Origin: Comamonas sp. B21-038
GTDB taxonomy: Bacteria; Pseudomonadota; Gammaproteobacteria; Burkholderiales; Burkholderiaceae_C
DNA: 64,000 bases
Assembly (NCBI RefSeq): GCF_022387135.1
Contig: NZ_CP092462.1
Coordinates: forward strand, 1,364,001-1,428,000
Direction: 5' to 3'
Shown here: piece by piece, positions 25,192-35,382 of the stretch
Layout: every line of letters begins with the position of its first letter
Numbering within the stretch: position 1 is the first letter of the stretch
Notes under the pieces: model-generated
Told to the model about the DNA's origin: nothing
The model's database searches: none
What the model saw: only the letters and a program-made list of their open reading frames with translations
Translations under genes and position numbers: made by a program

Positions 25192-28092
25192 CTAAGCCGA
25201 GGTGCCGTAGCTTTCCAGCGGCACGCAGCTGCAAAACAGGTTGCGGTCGCCATAGACGTTGTCGACACGGCCCACGGGGCTCCAGTACTTGGCGCGGCGC
25301 AGCGCAGGCACGGGGTAGGCGGCAGCCTCGCGGCTGTAGCCATGGCTCCACTCGCTGGCCAGCAGGGTTTCGGCCGTGTGGGGGGCGTTCTTGAGCAGGT
25401 TGTCATCCTGCGCCGCACGGCCCGCTTCGATCTCGGCGATCTCGCCACGGATGGCGATCATCGCATCGACGAAGCGGTCCAGCTCGTACAGGCTCTCGCT
25501 CTCGGTGGGCTCCACCATCAAGGTGTTGGGCACCGGGAACGACAAGGTCGGCGCATGGAAGCCATAGTCGATCAGGCGCTTGGCGACGTCTTCGGCCATC
25601 ACGCCGCAGCTGTCCTTGAAGTGGCGCAGGTCCAGAATGCACTCGTGTGCGACATGGCCGTGCTCACCGGCGTACAGGGTCGGGAAGTGAGGTTCCAGGC
25701 GCTTGCTGATGTAGTTGGCGTTCAGGATCGCCGTCTCGGTGGCGCGCTTGAGACCGGGCTCGCCCATCATGCGGATGTACATCCAGCTGATCGGCAGCAC
25801 GGCGGCATTGCCCAGCGGCGCGGCGCTGACCGCGCCCACCTTGCCGGGCACGCCAGCGGTGGCATGGCCGGGCAGGAAGGGCACCAGGTCCTCGACCACG
25901 CAGACGGGGCCGACACCAGGGCCGCCACCGCCGTGGGGGATGCAGAAGGTCTTGTGCAGGTTCAGGTGGCTGACATCGCCGCCGAACTCGCCCGGTGCGG
26001 CCAGGCCGACCTGGGCATTCATGTTGGCGCCGTCCACATAGACGCGGCCGCCATGGCTGTGTACCAGCTGGCACAGCTCCTTCACCTGGGTCTCGAAGAC
26101 GCCGTGCGTGCTGGGGTAGGTGATCATGATGCAGGCCAGGTTGGCGCTGTGCTTTTCGCAGGCCAGCTTCAGGTCTGCCATGTCCACGTTGCCGTTCTCA
26201 TCGCACTTGGTGACGACCACCTGCAGGCCCACCATCTGCGCGCTGGCCGGGTTGGTGCCGTGGGCGCTGCTGGGGATCAGGCAGATATTGCGGTGCGACT
26301 CGCCCTTGGAGGCGTGGTAGGCCTTGATGGCCAGCAGGCCGGCGTACTCGCCTTGCGAGCCGGCATTGGGCTGCAGGCTGATGCCGGCATAACCGGTGGC
26401 CTGGCACAGCCATTCGCGCAGCTGGGCATCGAGCAGCGCATAGCCTTGCAACTGGTCGGCCGGTGCAAAGGGGTGCATGTTGGCAAACTCGGGCCAGGTG
26501 ATGGGGATCATCTCGCTGGTCGCGTTGAGCTTCATCGTGCAGCTGCCCAGCGGGATCATGCTGCGGTCCAGCGCCAGGTCCTTGTCCGACAGGCTGCGGA
26601 TGTAGCGCAGCATCGCGGTTTCGGAATGGTGGGTGTTGAAGACCGGGTGGGTCAGGTAGGCGCTGCTGCGCTGCAGGCCTTCGGGAATCAGCGAGGTGCT
26701 GCCTTCGTCCATTGCCTCGATGTTGGGCAGTGCCTGGCCGGGTTGGGCGAAGATGCGCCACAGCAGCTCCACATCGGCGCGGCTGGAGGTTTCGTCCAGG
26801 CTGATGCACAGGTATTCGTCCCAGGCCTTGCGCAGGTTGACGCCCTGGTCCAGCGCACGGGCCAGGATGGCGTCGGTGGCATCCTTGGTGTGCAGCGACA
26901 AGGTATCGAAAGCGCTGTCATGGTGGCGGGCCGCAAAGCCCAGCTGCGTCAGGCCACGGCTGAGAATGGCGGTGAGGCGCGCCACGCGCTGGGCAATGCG
27001 CTTGAGGCCGGCCGGGCCATGGTAGACCGCGTACATGCTGGCGATGACAGCCGGCAGCACCTGTGCGGTGCAGATGTTGGAGGTGGCTTTTTCGCGGCGG
27101 ATGTGCTGCTCGCGCGTCTGCAGCGCCAGGCGGTAGGCCGGGTTGCCATGCACATCGACGCTGACGCCGACCAGGCGGCCTGGCAGGGAGCGCTTGTAGT
27201 CATCGCGGCAGGCCATGAAGGCGGCGTGCGGGCCGCCGGCGCCCATCGGCATGCCAAAGCGCTGGCTGTTGCCGACGACGATGTCGGCACCCCATTCGCC
27301 GGGGGGCGTGAGCAGGGTCAGCGCCAGCAGGTCGGTCGCCACGATGGCCGCAGCCTGCTTGGCATGGATGGCATCAACGTCGGCCTTCCAGTCCACGATC
27401 CAGCCACTCGAAGCCGGGTACTGGATGACGGCGGCAAACAGTTCACCTGCCAGCGCAGATTCCCATGCGTCCTTGCTGTTGGCCACCAGCACCTCCAGGC
27501 CCAACGGCTGCGCGCGGGTCTGGATGACTTCAATGGTCTGGGGATGCAGATCGCCTGCCAGCACAATGCGGTTGCTCTTGGACTTGACCGAGCGCTTGGC
27601 CAGGGTCATGGCCTCGGCAGCGGCCGTGGCTTCGTCCAGCATCGAGGCGTTGGCGATGGGCATGCCGGTCAGGTCGCAGACCATGGTCTGGAAGTTGACC
27701 AGCGCCTCCATGCGGCCTTGCGAGATTTCAGCCTGGTAAGGCGTGTAGGCGGTGTACCAGGCGGGGTTCTCGAGGATGTTGCGCAGAATCACGCCGGGCG
27801 TGAGGGTGCCGTAGTAGCCCTGGCCGATAAAGCTCTTGAGCACCTGGTTCTTGCTGGCCAGGGCCTTGAGCTCGGCCAGCGCAGCCGCCTCGGTCACCGG
27901 CTCGGGCAGGTCCATCGGCTTGCTGCGCACGATGGAGGCGGGCAGCACCTTGTCGATCAGCGCATCGAGCGAGGGCAGGTCCAGGGCTGCCAGCATCCGG
28001 GCCTCATCGGCGGGGTCCGGTCCAATGTGGCGGGCGATGAATTCACTGGCGTTTTCCAGTGCGGCAAGGGGCTCTTTGGAGGGCATCAGCAT
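25192..28092 (-). CDS. gcvP: Glycine dehydrogenase (decarboxylating), P protein
   Basis: PLP enzyme of 966 residues, one-piece P protein of the glycine cleavage system. It decarboxylates glycine and passes the aminomethyl group to the lipoyl arm of GcvH. N-terminal marker: [18 protein letters not shown]. The PLP-lysine segment is [19 protein letters not shown]. Length matches the roughly 957-residue family. The start is placed at [10 protein letters not shown] (28092), with MPSKEP six bases later as an alternative; the 43 codons upstream are not conserved in character. It is the third gene of gcvT-gcvH-gcvP, 165 bp after gcvH. Confidence 0.95.
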   Translation of the reverse strand: MLMPSKEPLAALENASEFIARHIGPDPADEARMLAALDLPSLDALIDKVLPASIVRSKPMDLPEPVTEAAALAELKALASKNQVLKSFIGQGYYGTLTPGVILRNILENPAWYTAYTPYQAEISQGRMEALVNFQTMVCDLTGMPIANASMLDEATAAAEAMTLAKRSVKSKSNRIVLAGDLHPQTIEVIQTRAQPLGLEVLVANSKDAWESALAGELFAAVIQYPASSGWIVDWKADVDAIHAKQAAAIVATDLLALTLLTPPGEWGADIVVGNSQRFGMPMGAGGPHAAFMACRDDYKRSLPGRLVGVSVDVHGNPAYRLALQTREQHIRREKATSNICTAQVLPAVIASMYAVYHGPAGLKRIAQRVARLTAILSRGLTQLGFAARHHDSAFDTLSLHTKDATDAILARALDQGVNLRKAWDEYLCISLDETSSRADVELLWRIFAQPGQALPNIEAMDEGSTSLIPEGLQRSSAYLTHPVFNTHHSETAMLRYIRSLSDKDLALDRSMIPLGSCTMKLNATSEMIPITWPEFANMHPFAPADQLQGYALLDAQLREWLCQATGYAGISLQPNAGSQGEYAGLLAIKAYHASKGESHRNICLIPSSAHGTNPASAQMVGLQVVVTKCDENGNVDMADLKLACEKHSANLACIMITYPSTHGVFETQVKELCQLVHSHGGRVYVDGANMNAQVGLAAPGEFGGDVSHLNLHKTFCIPHGGGGPGVGPVCVVEDLVPFLPGHATAGVPGKVGAVSAAPLGNAAVLPISWMYIRMMGEPGLKRATETAILNANYISKRLEPHFPTLYAGEHGHVAHECILDLRHFKDSCGVMAEDVAKRLIDYGFHAPTLSFPVPNTLMVEPTESESLYELDRFVDAMIAIRGEIAEIEAGRAAQDDNLLKNAPHTAETLLASEWSHGYSREAAAYPVPALRRAKYWSPVGRVDNVYGDRNLFCSCVPLESYGTSA

Positions 28093-28257
28093 GGTCCGGA
28101 TCGGTGTAAATGGAGGGGTTGGGGCTGGCGCGGTATCAAAGAGCGCTGGCAGCGGGGAAAAGCTAAAAAGGGGAGGAGGCCGGAGCCTCCTGGGCCTGAA
28201 AATCCTGCTGGTGGCCTGCAAACTCTTCCGTGGCAGGCCAGCAGCAGGGTCGGGCCA

Positions 28258-28632
28258 TCAGGCGTTGGCGGCGAAGTCGTTGTAGGCGGTTTCGTCCAGC
28301 AGTGCGTCAAGCTGGGCCACATCGCTGAGCTTGACCTTGAAGAACCAGCCGGCGTTGAGCGGGTCGGAGTTGGCCAGCGACGGGTCGTTGCGCAATGCTT
28401 CGTTGACTTCGACGATCTCGCCGGTCACAGGCATGAAGACATCAGCGGCCGCCTTGACGGACTCCACCACACCGGCGACATCGCCCTGGTTGAACGTGGC
28501 GCCCACTTCAGGCAGATCGACAAACACCACATCGCCCAGCGCGTCTTGCGCGTGGACGGTGATGCCGACGATGGCGGCATTGGTGTCGGCGCTGTTGATC
28601 CATTCGTGGTCGCGGGAGAACTTGATCGTCAT
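28258..28632 (-). CDS. gcvH: Glycine cleavage system H protein
   Basis: Lipoyl carrier of 124 residues that shuttles the aminomethyl group between P and T proteins. The lipoylated lysine is Lys60 in GVVESVKAAADVFMP. GGAG is correctly spaced before the ATG at 28632. The open frame extends upstream, but family length and this site fix the start. It lies between gcvT and gcvP. Confidence 0.95.
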   Translation of the reverse strand: MTIKFSRDHEWINSADTNAAIVGITVHAQDALGDVVFVDLPEVGATFNQGDVAGVVESVKAAADVFMPVTGEIVEVNEALRNDPSLANSDPLNAGWFFKVKLSDVAQLDALLDETAYNDFAANA

Positions 28633-28702
28633 AGGAATACTCCAGTTTTGTAGGCGTGAATTGTGCTCAGGCGGGTGCGGACAGCCGCACCCAGCAGCTA
28701 CT

Positions 28703-29836
28703 TTAGCCGCGGAAATAGCGGGGAGGGACAAAAGGCATGGCCACCACCTCGACGGGCACTGCTTTGCCGCGCACCATCGCATGCAGCTGCGTGCCGATGG
28801 CCGCCAGCGCAGGCTCGACATAGGCCATCGCAATGGGCTTGTCGATGGTTGGGGCCAGCAGGCCGCTGGTGGTCACGCCGACGACCTGGCCATCGAGGTT
28901 GCGGATCTCGACCTGCTCGCGCACCGGAATGCGCTCTTGCGCCACCAGGCCAACCCGCTTGCGGGTCAGAGTGGCGGGGTTGTCGATCTGCGCGAGCACC
29001 TTGTCAGCACCGGGAAAACCGCCTGCGCGCGCGCCCCCGGTGCGGCGCACCTTCTGAATGGCCCAGTTCAGGCCGGCTTCGGGTGGGGTGGTGGTGGCAT
29101 CGAGATCGCTGCCGTAGAGGCACAGACCGGCTTCCAGGCGCAGCGAGTTGCGCGCGCCCAGGCCAATGGGCTGCACTTCGGGCTGGGCCAGCAGCTTGCG
29201 TGCCAGCGCCTCGGCCTCGTGGCCGGCCACCGAAATCTCGAAGCCGTCTTCGCCGGTATAGCCGCTGCGGGTGATGAAGCAGGCGATGCCGTCAACATCA
29301 AAATCGCCGCCGGTCATGAACACCAGCTTGTCGACACCGGGCGCCAGGCGGGCCAGCGCGGTAGCGGCCTGGGGGCCTTGCAATGCCAGCAGGCCCTGGT
29401 CGGGCAGCGGCAGCACCTGGCAGCGCTGGCCGATGCGTTCGCGGATCAGCGCAATATCGGCCACCTTGCAGGCGCCATTGACGATGACGAACAGCTCCTG
29501 CTCCGAGACGCGGAAGAACATCAGGTCATCGACAATGCCGCCGTCGTCATTGAGCAGCAGGCCGTAGCGCTGCTTGCCAATGGCCAGGTCGACCACATCG
29601 ACGGGCACCAGGGTTTCAAAGGCGGCTGCGGCGTCGGGGCCGACCAGGCGCAGCTGGCCCATGTGGGAGACATCAAAGAGGCCCGCTGCCGTGCGGGTGT
29701 GCTTGTGTTCGGCCATCAGGCCCTGCGGGTACTGCACGGGCATGGAATAGCCGGCAAAGGGCACCATGCGGGCGCCGAGCGCGATGTGCAGCGCGTTCAA
29801 AGGGGTGGACAGCAGGGCGGATGCGTTGGCGGACAT
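28703..29836 (-). CDS. gcvT: Aminomethyltransferase, T protein
   Basis: Tetrahydrofolate-dependent enzyme of 377 residues that releases ammonia and makes methylene-THF from the GcvH-bound intermediate. Markers: LGARMVPFAGYSMPVQYPQG near the N-terminus and RSGYTGEDGFEISV mid-protein. The start at 29836 follows CTGGAGAG. It is the first gene of the operon and is directly preceded by the tandem glycine riboswitch and a long hairpin that abuts its ribosome-binding site. Confidence 0.95.
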   Translation of the reverse strand: MSANASALLSTPLNALHIALGARMVPFAGYSMPVQYPQGLMAEHKHTRTAAGLFDVSHMGQLRLVGPDAAAAFETLVPVDVVDLAIGKQRYGLLLNDDGGIVDDLMFFRVSEQELFVIVNGACKVADIALIRERIGQRCQVLPLPDQGLLALQGPQAATALARLAPGVDKLVFMTGGDFDVDGIACFITRSGYTGEDGFEISVAGHEAEALARKLLAQPEVQPIGLGARNSLRLEAGLCLYGSDLDATTTPPEAGLNWAIQKVRRTGGARAGGFPGADKVLAQIDNPATLTRKRVGLVAQERIPVREQVEIRNLDGQVVGVTTSGLLAPTIDKPIAMAYVEPALAAIGTQLHAMVRGKAVPVEVVAMPFVPPRYFRG

Positions 29837-29846
29837 GGACTCTCCA

Positions 29847-29895
29847 GGGCAAATATCAAGGCATGCAGCCGTTGCCGGTTGCATGCTGTTTGCCC
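29847..29895 (-). promoter_or_regulatory. Expression-platform hairpin before gcvT
   Basis: Nested stems GGGCAAA/TTTGCCC and GCATGCA/TGCATGC fill the space between riboswitch aptamer 2 and the ribosome-binding site (CTCTCC at 29840-29845 on the plus strand). No U-run follows, so control at translation or by mRNA access is more likely than termination. Inferred. Confidence 0.5.
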
Positions 29896-29896
29896 T

Positions 29897-30128
29897 GCTG
29901 TCCGCTTTACCTGAGAGATTCACCCGCCGCTGTGAGGCCTGGGGGCTTGCTCCTTCGGTGGATGGCGTCCAGGCGCCACCTCTCTCCAGCTGGGAACGCC
30001 GGCAGGCCTAAGCTGCGCGGCGGGGCCAGTCCTTTTGCCTGAGCGTTCAGCAGCTGCATCTGCAGTAGCCTGCGCCTTCGGCGGCCGCGCTGCGCGTTGG
30101 GGTACAACGGGGGCGACTCTCTCCTGAC
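29897..30128 (-). promoter_or_regulatory. Tandem glycine riboswitch (two aptamers)
   Basis: Two consecutive glycine aptamers in the minus-strand leader of gcvT. Aptamer 1 (about 30027-30128) contains CAGGAGAGAG, GCCGAAGGCGCAGGC and CTCAGGCAAAAGGAC. Aptamer 2 (29897-29992) contains CTGGAGAGAGG, CCACCGAAGGAGCAAGC and CTCTCAGGTAAAGCGGAC. These are the conserved landmarks of the class, in the right order with a short linker. In known examples glycine binding turns on gcv expression; that direction is assumed here. Confidence 0.95.
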
Positions 30129-30186
30129 TGCGGCGATTTTAGCGGTAACTGGCCGCTTGCGCCCGCAAAAGGGTTGGCCAACACGC

Positions 30187-30212
30187 AAAAAAGCCACCGG
30201 CGGGCGGTGGCT
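30187..30212 (-). terminator. Terminator of the TRAP transporter operon
   Basis: AGCCACCG/CGGTGGCT stem with a run of six T on the minus strand, 27 bp past the dctM stop. Confidence 0.85.
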
Positions 30213-30238
30213 CAGCGATGCAAACGGGGAAAACCGGG

Positions 30239-31513
30239 TCAGCGGTAGACCAGATCCCGCAGCCCCAGCGAGATGCCCGGCACATAGGTGATCACCATCA
30301 GGCACAGCAAGATCACCCCGACAAAGGGCAGCAGGTGTTTGATGATCTGGTCCAGCGATATGCGGGCCACCGTGCAGGCGGCAAACAGGTTGACGCCAAA
30401 CGGCGGTGTGATCATGCCCAGCGCCAGGTTCACCACCATGATCAGCCCGAAATGCACCGGGTCGATGCCAAAGTGCATCGCCACCGGCGCCAGGATCGGG
30501 GCCAGCACGATGATCGCCGCGCTGGTCTCGATGAACATGCCGATGATGAACAGCGCCGCGTTCACGCCCAGCAGGAACATGGCCGGGCTCTGCAGCACCT
30601 GTTCCAGCCAGTGGCCGATGGCATCGGGCACACCGGCGCGGGTGATCAGGAACGCGAACAGACCCGCATTGGCAATGATGAACATGATGATCGACGAGGA
30701 GATCGCCGATTTGCGGAGAATCGCATACAGGTCCCGGATCCGGATCTCGCGGTAGATCAGCATGCCCACGATGAGTGCATAGAACACGGCCACGGCCGAG
30801 GCCTCGGTCGGGGTGAACACACCGCCGTAAATGCCGCCCAGGATGATCACCGGCATCAACAGTGCCCAGCCTGCCTGCAGAAAGGCTTTGCCAAAGCCCA
30901 GCCGGCCTTCGCCATCGTTCTTGCCCCAGCCCTTGTACTTGCAGTAGGCCCAGACAAAGACCATCAGCGCCGCACTGATCAGCAGCCCGGGGCCAAAGCC
31001 GGCAATGAACAGCTCACCAATCGACACCTCGGCGCTGACGCCATAGAGAATCATCGGAATCGACGGCGGAATGATGACCCCCAGCTCGGCGCTGGTCGCT
31101 TGCAGCGCGGCCGCATAGCTCTTGGGGTAGCCATGCTTGATCAGCGCCGGAATCAAGATGGCGCCAATCGCAAAGGTGGTGGCCACCGAGGAGCCGGAGA
31201 CGGCGGCAAAGATCATGCAGGTCAGCACGCAGGTCATCGGCAAGCCGCCCTGGACGCCGCCCACAATGCTCTTGGCAAACTCGACCAAGCGGCGCGAGAT
31301 ACCACCGGTCTCCATCAGGTTGCCGGCCAGAATGAAAAACGGAATGGCCGCGAGCGGGAATTTGTTGATCGCACCAAACATCTCCTTGACCGAGATGAGC
31401 ATGTTGGCATTGCTGGCCTGGATGCCCAGGACCGACGCCAGGCCGATGGAAACGGCGACAGAGACGGTGAGCGCAAAGCACAGCACCATCGTGGAAAGCA
31501 TCACGGCGGTCAT
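30239..31513 (-). CDS. TRAP transporter large permease (DctM)
   Basis: 424-residue inner-membrane protein with about 12 helices that forms the Na+/H+-coupled channel of the TRAP importer. Family segments: FFILAGNLMETGGISRRLVEF, GSSVATTFAIGAILIPAL, PPSIPMILYGV, GGVFTPTEASAVAVFYAL and LGMITPPFGVNLFAACTV. The ATG at 31513 overlaps the stop of the small permease (ATGA), showing translational coupling. A much longer open frame upstream is only the antisense or overlapping frame. Confidence 0.93.
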   Translation of the reverse strand: MTAVMLSTMVLCFALTVSVAVSIGLASVLGIQASNANMLISVKEMFGAINKFPLAAIPFFILAGNLMETGGISRRLVEFAKSIVGGVQGGLPMTCVLTCMIFAAVSGSSVATTFAIGAILIPALIKHGYPKSYAAALQATSAELGVIIPPSIPMILYGVSAEVSIGELFIAGFGPGLLISAALMVFVWAYCKYKGWGKNDGEGRLGFGKAFLQAGWALLMPVIILGGIYGGVFTPTEASAVAVFYALIVGMLIYREIRIRDLYAILRKSAISSSIIMFIIANAGLFAFLITRAGVPDAIGHWLEQVLQSPAMFLLGVNAALFIIGMFIETSAAIIVLAPILAPVAMHFGIDPVHFGLIMVVNLALGMITPPFGVNLFAACTVARISLDQIIKHLLPFVGVILLCLMVITYVPGISLGLRDLVYR

Positions 31514-32004
31514 TGCGCGTTCTCCAGTTCGGTATTTTGGGGTTCGAGCAGGTTGCCGATGACGCCAAACACGGCAAACAGTGCACCCACGGGGACGGCC
31601 AGGTAGGCCCAGAACATGGACAGCGATTCCAGCCCGGCCATCGTCTGCACGCCGCCACGGCGGGCATAGTCCCAGCCCCACCAGATCAGCACGGCCAGCA
31701 GCGCCAGCGTGGCGATGCAGACAAAGCCGCTGAGCAGGCGGCGCATCGCCGGCGGTGCCCAGCGCTTGAGTACATCGACGCTGACCATCGCGCCTTGGCG
31801 GAAAGCCATCGGAATCGCGAGGAACACCATCCAGATCAGGCTGAAGCGGATCAGCACCTCCGTCCATTCGGCGGGCTCTTCGAGCACAAAACGGGTGATG
31901 ATCTGGAACATGCCCAGTGTGGATGCGATGGCCAGCATCAGGCAGGCGCCGGCCATGGCGATGCCTGATGTCCAGCGCTCAAAAGCAAGAAAAGCGTTTT
32001 TCAT
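31510..32004 (-). CDS. TRAP transporter small permease (DctQ)
   Basis: Four-helix membrane protein of about 164 residues that docks the binding protein to DctM. Helices are around AMAGACLMLAIASTLGMFQI, VLIRFSLIWMVFLAIPMAF, FVCIATLALLAVLIWWGW and AYLAVPVGALFAVFGVIGN. The start is ambiguous between ATG 32004 (MKNAFLAF) and 32028; the shorter form is preferred because helix 1 then starts about ten residues in. The 3' end overlaps dctM. Confidence 0.88.
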   Translation of the reverse strand: MKNAFLAFERWTSGIAMAGACLMLAIASTLGMFQIITRFVLEEPAEWTEVLIRFSLIWMVFLAIPMAFRQGAMVSVDVLKRWAPPAMRRLLSGFVCIATLALLAVLIWWGWDYARRGGVQTMAGLESLSMFWAYLAVPVGALFAVFGVIGNLLEPQNTELENAQ

Positions 32005-32164
32005 GGTGACCGGGGTGGGCAGGCGCATGCAAAGCCGCCTGGCGCCACCGTCCTTGCGCGGGTTGACACAGCAACTGCTGGCGCTGGGTGGGCGTCAGCA
32101 GTGAGGCGGGAGGCGAGGGGGGGGCTGCGATGGAAAGCTGCAGGCAGCTTTCCGGGTGCAGCGC

Positions 32165-33142
32165 TTATTGGAAGTTGCGGATGCGGTCGAGGTTGGCCTT
32201 GCCGAACTGCTTTTCGAAGTCGGCATTGGTCTTGGCCAACGTGGCCACGAACTTGGCCTTGTCGACGTTCTCCACCACCTGCATGCCCTTGGCGCGCAGC
32301 TCGGCCACGCCATTGGTGTCGTCCTGGTCCACACGGGCGCGGTTGGCCTTGGTGGCGGCCTGGGCGGCCTGCACAAACGCGGTCTTGTCGTCAGCGCTGA
32401 GCTTGTCGTAGGCGGCCTTGTTCATCACCAGAATGCAGGGCGAGTAGACGTGGCCGGTGAGGCTCAGGTGTTTTTGCACTTGGTCAAACTTGGCCGAGGT
32501 GATGACGGGCAGTGGGTTCTCCTGGCCATCGACCGTGCCCTGCTGCAGTGCGGTGAACACCTCGGGGAAGGCCATCGGCGTGGTGATGATGCCCAGCGCC
32601 TTGTAGGCCTGAATGTGCACCGGGTTCTCCATCGTGCGCATCTTCAGGCCCTTGGTGTCGTCGGGGCTGTTGATCGCGCGCTTGGAGTTCGTCATATGGC
32701 GGAAGCCGTTTTCCGCCCAGGCCAGTGCCTTGAAGCCCTTGCTGTCGAACTTGGCCAGCAGTTCGTTGCCGATGGGCCCATCGAGCACCGCACGCGCATG
32801 CGCCTTGTCGCGGAACAGAAAGGGCACATCGAGGATCTTGGTCTCGGGCACAAAATTGGGCACCGGGCCGCTGGAGCTGAAGGCCAGCTCCTGCGTGCCC
32901 AATTGCACTGCTTCGATCGATTCGCGCTCGCCGCCCAGCGCGCCGTTGTAGAAAGTCTGGATCTTGTAGCGGCCGCCGGTGCGCTGCTCAACTTCTTTAG
33001 CAAAGGTGTCAATGGCCACGCCCTGGTGCGAGTTCTGGGCCACGGAGATGCTGATGCGCATCGTCGTCTGCGCCAACACGGGGCCTGCGGCCACCAGGCC
33101 CATTGCCAACCCCATACCCCAGGCCAATTTTTTCATCTGCAT
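32165..33142 (-). CDS. TRAP transporter substrate-binding protein (DctP)
   Basis: 325-residue periplasmic protein with a Sec signal (KKLAWGMGLAMGLVAAGPVLA). DctP landmarks are RISISVAQNSHQGVAIDTFA, GTQELAFSSSGPV, KGLKMRTMENPVHIQAYKAL and TALQQGTVDGQENPL, where the conserved Arg of KMRT contacts the carboxylate of the ligand. GGGGAGAC precedes the ATG. It is first in the dctP-dctQ-dctM operon; a 160-bp gap separates it from dctQ. An organic acid ligand is expected; the exact one is unknown. Confidence 0.93.
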   Translation of the reverse strand: MQMKKLAWGMGLAMGLVAAGPVLAQTTMRISISVAQNSHQGVAIDTFAKEVEQRTGGRYKIQTFYNGALGGERESIEAVQLGTQELAFSSSGPVPNFVPETKILDVPFLFRDKAHARAVLDGPIGNELLAKFDSKGFKALAWAENGFRHMTNSKRAINSPDDTKGLKMRTMENPVHIQAYKALGIITTPMAFPEVFTALQQGTVDGQENPLPVITSAKFDQVQKHLSLTGHVYSPCILVMNKAAYDKLSADDKTAFVQAAQAATKANRARVDQDDTNGVAELRAKGMQVVENVDKAKFVATLAKTNADFEKQFGKANLDRIRNFQ

Positions 33143-33453
33143 GACTTGTCTCCCCGGCTGTGCCGAATGGTTTTATAGGCGCCTGCGGATGCCCGCTTGC
33201 GCCTTGCATTGTGGGCAAGCCGGGGTGATTCGGTATTGGGGTTTTTATGATGTCGGACGTTCAGGCCTTGCCCTTCTTGGTGGATTTATATCTAAGTGTT
33301 TGATAAATAAATCATGTTGGCAAGTAAGATCATTCGCCAATGTCGCCGCCTCTGTCACCGTGTCGACAGAGTAGTGGGGCTGGCTGCAATCCCCGCCACC
33401 CTGCCAGGGCGTGGCGTCAGGGCCGGCCTGGGCCCTGGTGCTGCTCCTGCGGC
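33143..33453. other. Intergenic region upstream of the TRAP operon
   Basis: 311 bp. It should carry the dctP promoter; AT-rich around 33280-33320. No gene or RNA recognised. Confidence 0.5.
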
Positions 33454-34209
33454 TCAGGGGTTGAGCATTTGCAGGCGCTCCACCGTGCCTACATCGACCC
33501 AGTGGCCGTCATAGCGGCTGGCGCTGCAGCGGCCCGCCTGCATCGCCGCACGCAGTTGCTGCACCAGCGGCATCTTCGTGCCCTGCGGATTGCCGGCTGG
33601 AATATCGCAGTAGGGCGCGCGGAACAAGTCCTTTTTAAGCAGCGCGACCGAGCAGTAGGTCAGGCGCGGGCGCGGGTCGTCCGCAGCCGGGTTCTCGGCC
33701 CGGCCTTCGGCCGTCAGTACAAAGTCTCCCCGGGGGTGGTGCGGTGCATTGGGCACGAGCCACAGATGGGCCAGGTCGCCGCTGTCGGCAAAGCGCTGGC
33801 GCAGGGCCTCATCAAAGGGAAAGCCGGGAATGAAGACATCGCCCGAGACCAGCCAGAACGCATCGTCGAGCGCCGGCAGTGCGCGGCTGATGGCGCCGCT
33901 GGTCTCGATGCCGCCGCCGAAATCCAGGTCCTCGCGGGAATAGACAATCTGCAACTGCTCGCCGCCCAGCTGGGCCAGCGCAGGCGCAGCCGGCCAGGCG
34001 TCGGCTACCTGCTGGCCCAGCCAGCCGGTATTGATGAGCAGGCGCTGGACGCCGGCGCGGGCCAGTTGCTCCATGCTGTGCTGCATCAGCGGCTTGCCTT
34101 GCACGGGAAGCAGTGGCTTGGGGGTGTGGTCCGTCAGGGGCCGCATGCGCTCGCCACGGCCAGCGGCCAGCACCATCGCCCGGGCGCGAAAATCAGAAGG
34201 AAGTGACAT
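33454..34209 (-). CDS. Nucleotidyltransferase, MurNAc-1-phosphate uridylyltransferase-like (MurU)
   Basis: 251-residue sugar-nucleotide transferase. The N-terminal motif AMVLAAGRGERMRPLTDHTPKP binds the nucleotide, and VSGDVFI and the YDGHWVDVGTVERL ending are typical of MurU-like enzymes in peptidoglycan recycling. A partner AmgK kinase is often the next gene; here none is visible, and the upstream gene is a hydroxylase. Other sugar-1-phosphate nucleotidyltransferases cannot be excluded. Confidence 0.85.
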   Translation of the reverse strand: MSLPSDFRARAMVLAAGRGERMRPLTDHTPKPLLPVQGKPLMQHSMEQLARAGVQRLLINTGWLGQQVADAWPAAPALAQLGGEQLQIVYSREDLDFGGGIETSGAISRALPALDDAFWLVSGDVFIPGFPFDEALRQRFADSGDLAHLWLVPNAPHHPRGDFVLTAEGRAENPAADDPRPRLTYCSVALLKKDLFRAPYCDIPAGNPQGTKMPLVQQLRAAMQAGRCSASRYDGHWVDVGTVERLQMLNP

Positions 34210-34257
34210 GGTTGATCAAAGCGATAGAGCAGGGCATCCCGCCGGCACAAGTGGTGC

Positions 34258-35382
34258 TCAGCCTTTCCAGGTGAAGGGAAACTTCAGCTGCTTGAAAAAG
34301 CCATTGGGCACATAGTCACCGAGCACGCCATAGTTGGTGGGCCAGAGCTTGTCGCTTTTGACGGCGGTGCCAAACAGGTAGTCCAGAAATGCAAAATGCG
34401 CGGCGTAGTTCTTGTCGAGTGCCTCGGCATCCTGGCTGTGGTGCCAATGGTGGAAATTGGGCGTGACGATGACATAGCGCAGCGGGCCCAGGCGCACGCT
34501 GACGTTGGCGTGGTTGAAGACCGCCTGGAAGCCGACGATGATGATATAGGCATCGATCACTTCCTTGCTAAATCCCAGCACGTAGATCGGAGCGAGCACC
34601 AGGGTGCGGGTGATCAGCAGCTCCAGAATGTGCTGGCGCGAGCCGGCCAGCCAGTCCATGCTCTTGACGCTGTGGTGCACCGCGTGGATGCGCCACAGCA
34701 ACGGCACTTCATGGTAGGCGCGGTGCGTCCAGTACTGCACCAGATCGGCCACCAGGATGATCAGGAACAGCGCGACCCAGAAGTTCAGGTTGGCCACCCA
34801 GCCCCGGATGCCGTCATTAGCCGCCCAGCCAAAGAACTGGTGCACCATCAGGTTGGTGGCCAGCAGCACAAAGCCCACCACCATGTGGTTGACCAGAAAG
34901 TGGTGGAAATCGGTTTGCCACTCGGGGCGGAAGACGGGCTGGTCCTTGCGCAACGCAAACAGCTTCTCGATAAAGATGAAAATCAGCGCGCTGCCCAGCA
35001 GATCGAGGATGAACCAATCCAGACCGATATAGGGCGTATCGGTGGCGAAGCTGCCGACGGGCACCTTGTGGCCACCGAGCAGCGCCGACAGCAGCACCAG
35101 GCCAAAGGCGGATGCCGCCAGCCAGCGCACCCGGCCGAGCACCATCAGGGCCACGGACAGGCCGCCTGCGATCACCATGCTCCAAAACAGCAGCTGGCGC
35201 ATGACATCGACGTTGTAGCTGCGGCGCAGCTCGGGCGTGGTCAGGTACTGCGGAAAATGAAAAGCCAGCACGCCCAAAAAGCACAGGGCGGCCAGGATCA
35301 GTGCAATGACGCCGGCCACCATGCCTTTACCAGCACGCAGGGCGCCATGGCTTTCAGACAGTTCGTTGAGTCGCTTAAACAT
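34258..35382 (-). CDS. Sterol desaturase / fatty acid hydroxylase family membrane protein
   Basis: 374-residue integral membrane di-iron enzyme. The His motifs are HRAYH, HAVHHS and HHWHH in the order and spacing of the family. Membrane segments cover residues 20-120 and 150-250. The substrate is unknown; it may modify a membrane lipid. It lies 48 bp upstream of the nucleotidyltransferase on the same strand, so cotranscription is possible. Confidence 0.87.
   Translation of the reverse strand: MFKRLNELSESHGALRAGKGMVAGVIALILAALCFLGVLAFHFPQYLTTPELRRSYNVDVMRQLLFWSMVIAGGLSVALMVLGRVRWLAASAFGLVLLSALLGGHKVPVGSFATDTPYIGLDWFILDLLGSALIFIFIEKLFALRKDQPVFRPEWQTDFHHFLVNHMVVGFVLLATNLMVHQFFGWAANDGIRGWVANLNFWVALFLIILVADLVQYWTHRAYHEVPLLWRIHAVHHSVKSMDWLAGSRQHILELLITRTLVLAPIYVLGFSKEVIDAYIIIVGFQAVFNHANVSVRLGPLRYVIVTPNFHHWHHSQDAEALDKNYAAHFAFLDYLFGTAVKSDKLWPTNYGVLGDYVPNGFFKQLKFPFTWKG

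Noticed and set aside
25342..28653. Plus-strand open frame of 1103 codons
   Set aside because: It lies antisense to gcvP and gcvH, whose motifs are unmistakable; long antisense frames are expected at this GC content.
30514..31867. Extended N-terminus for the DctM frame (542 codons)
   Set aside because: The first 118 codons overlap dctQ in another frame; the ATGA overlap at 31510-31513 marks the real start.
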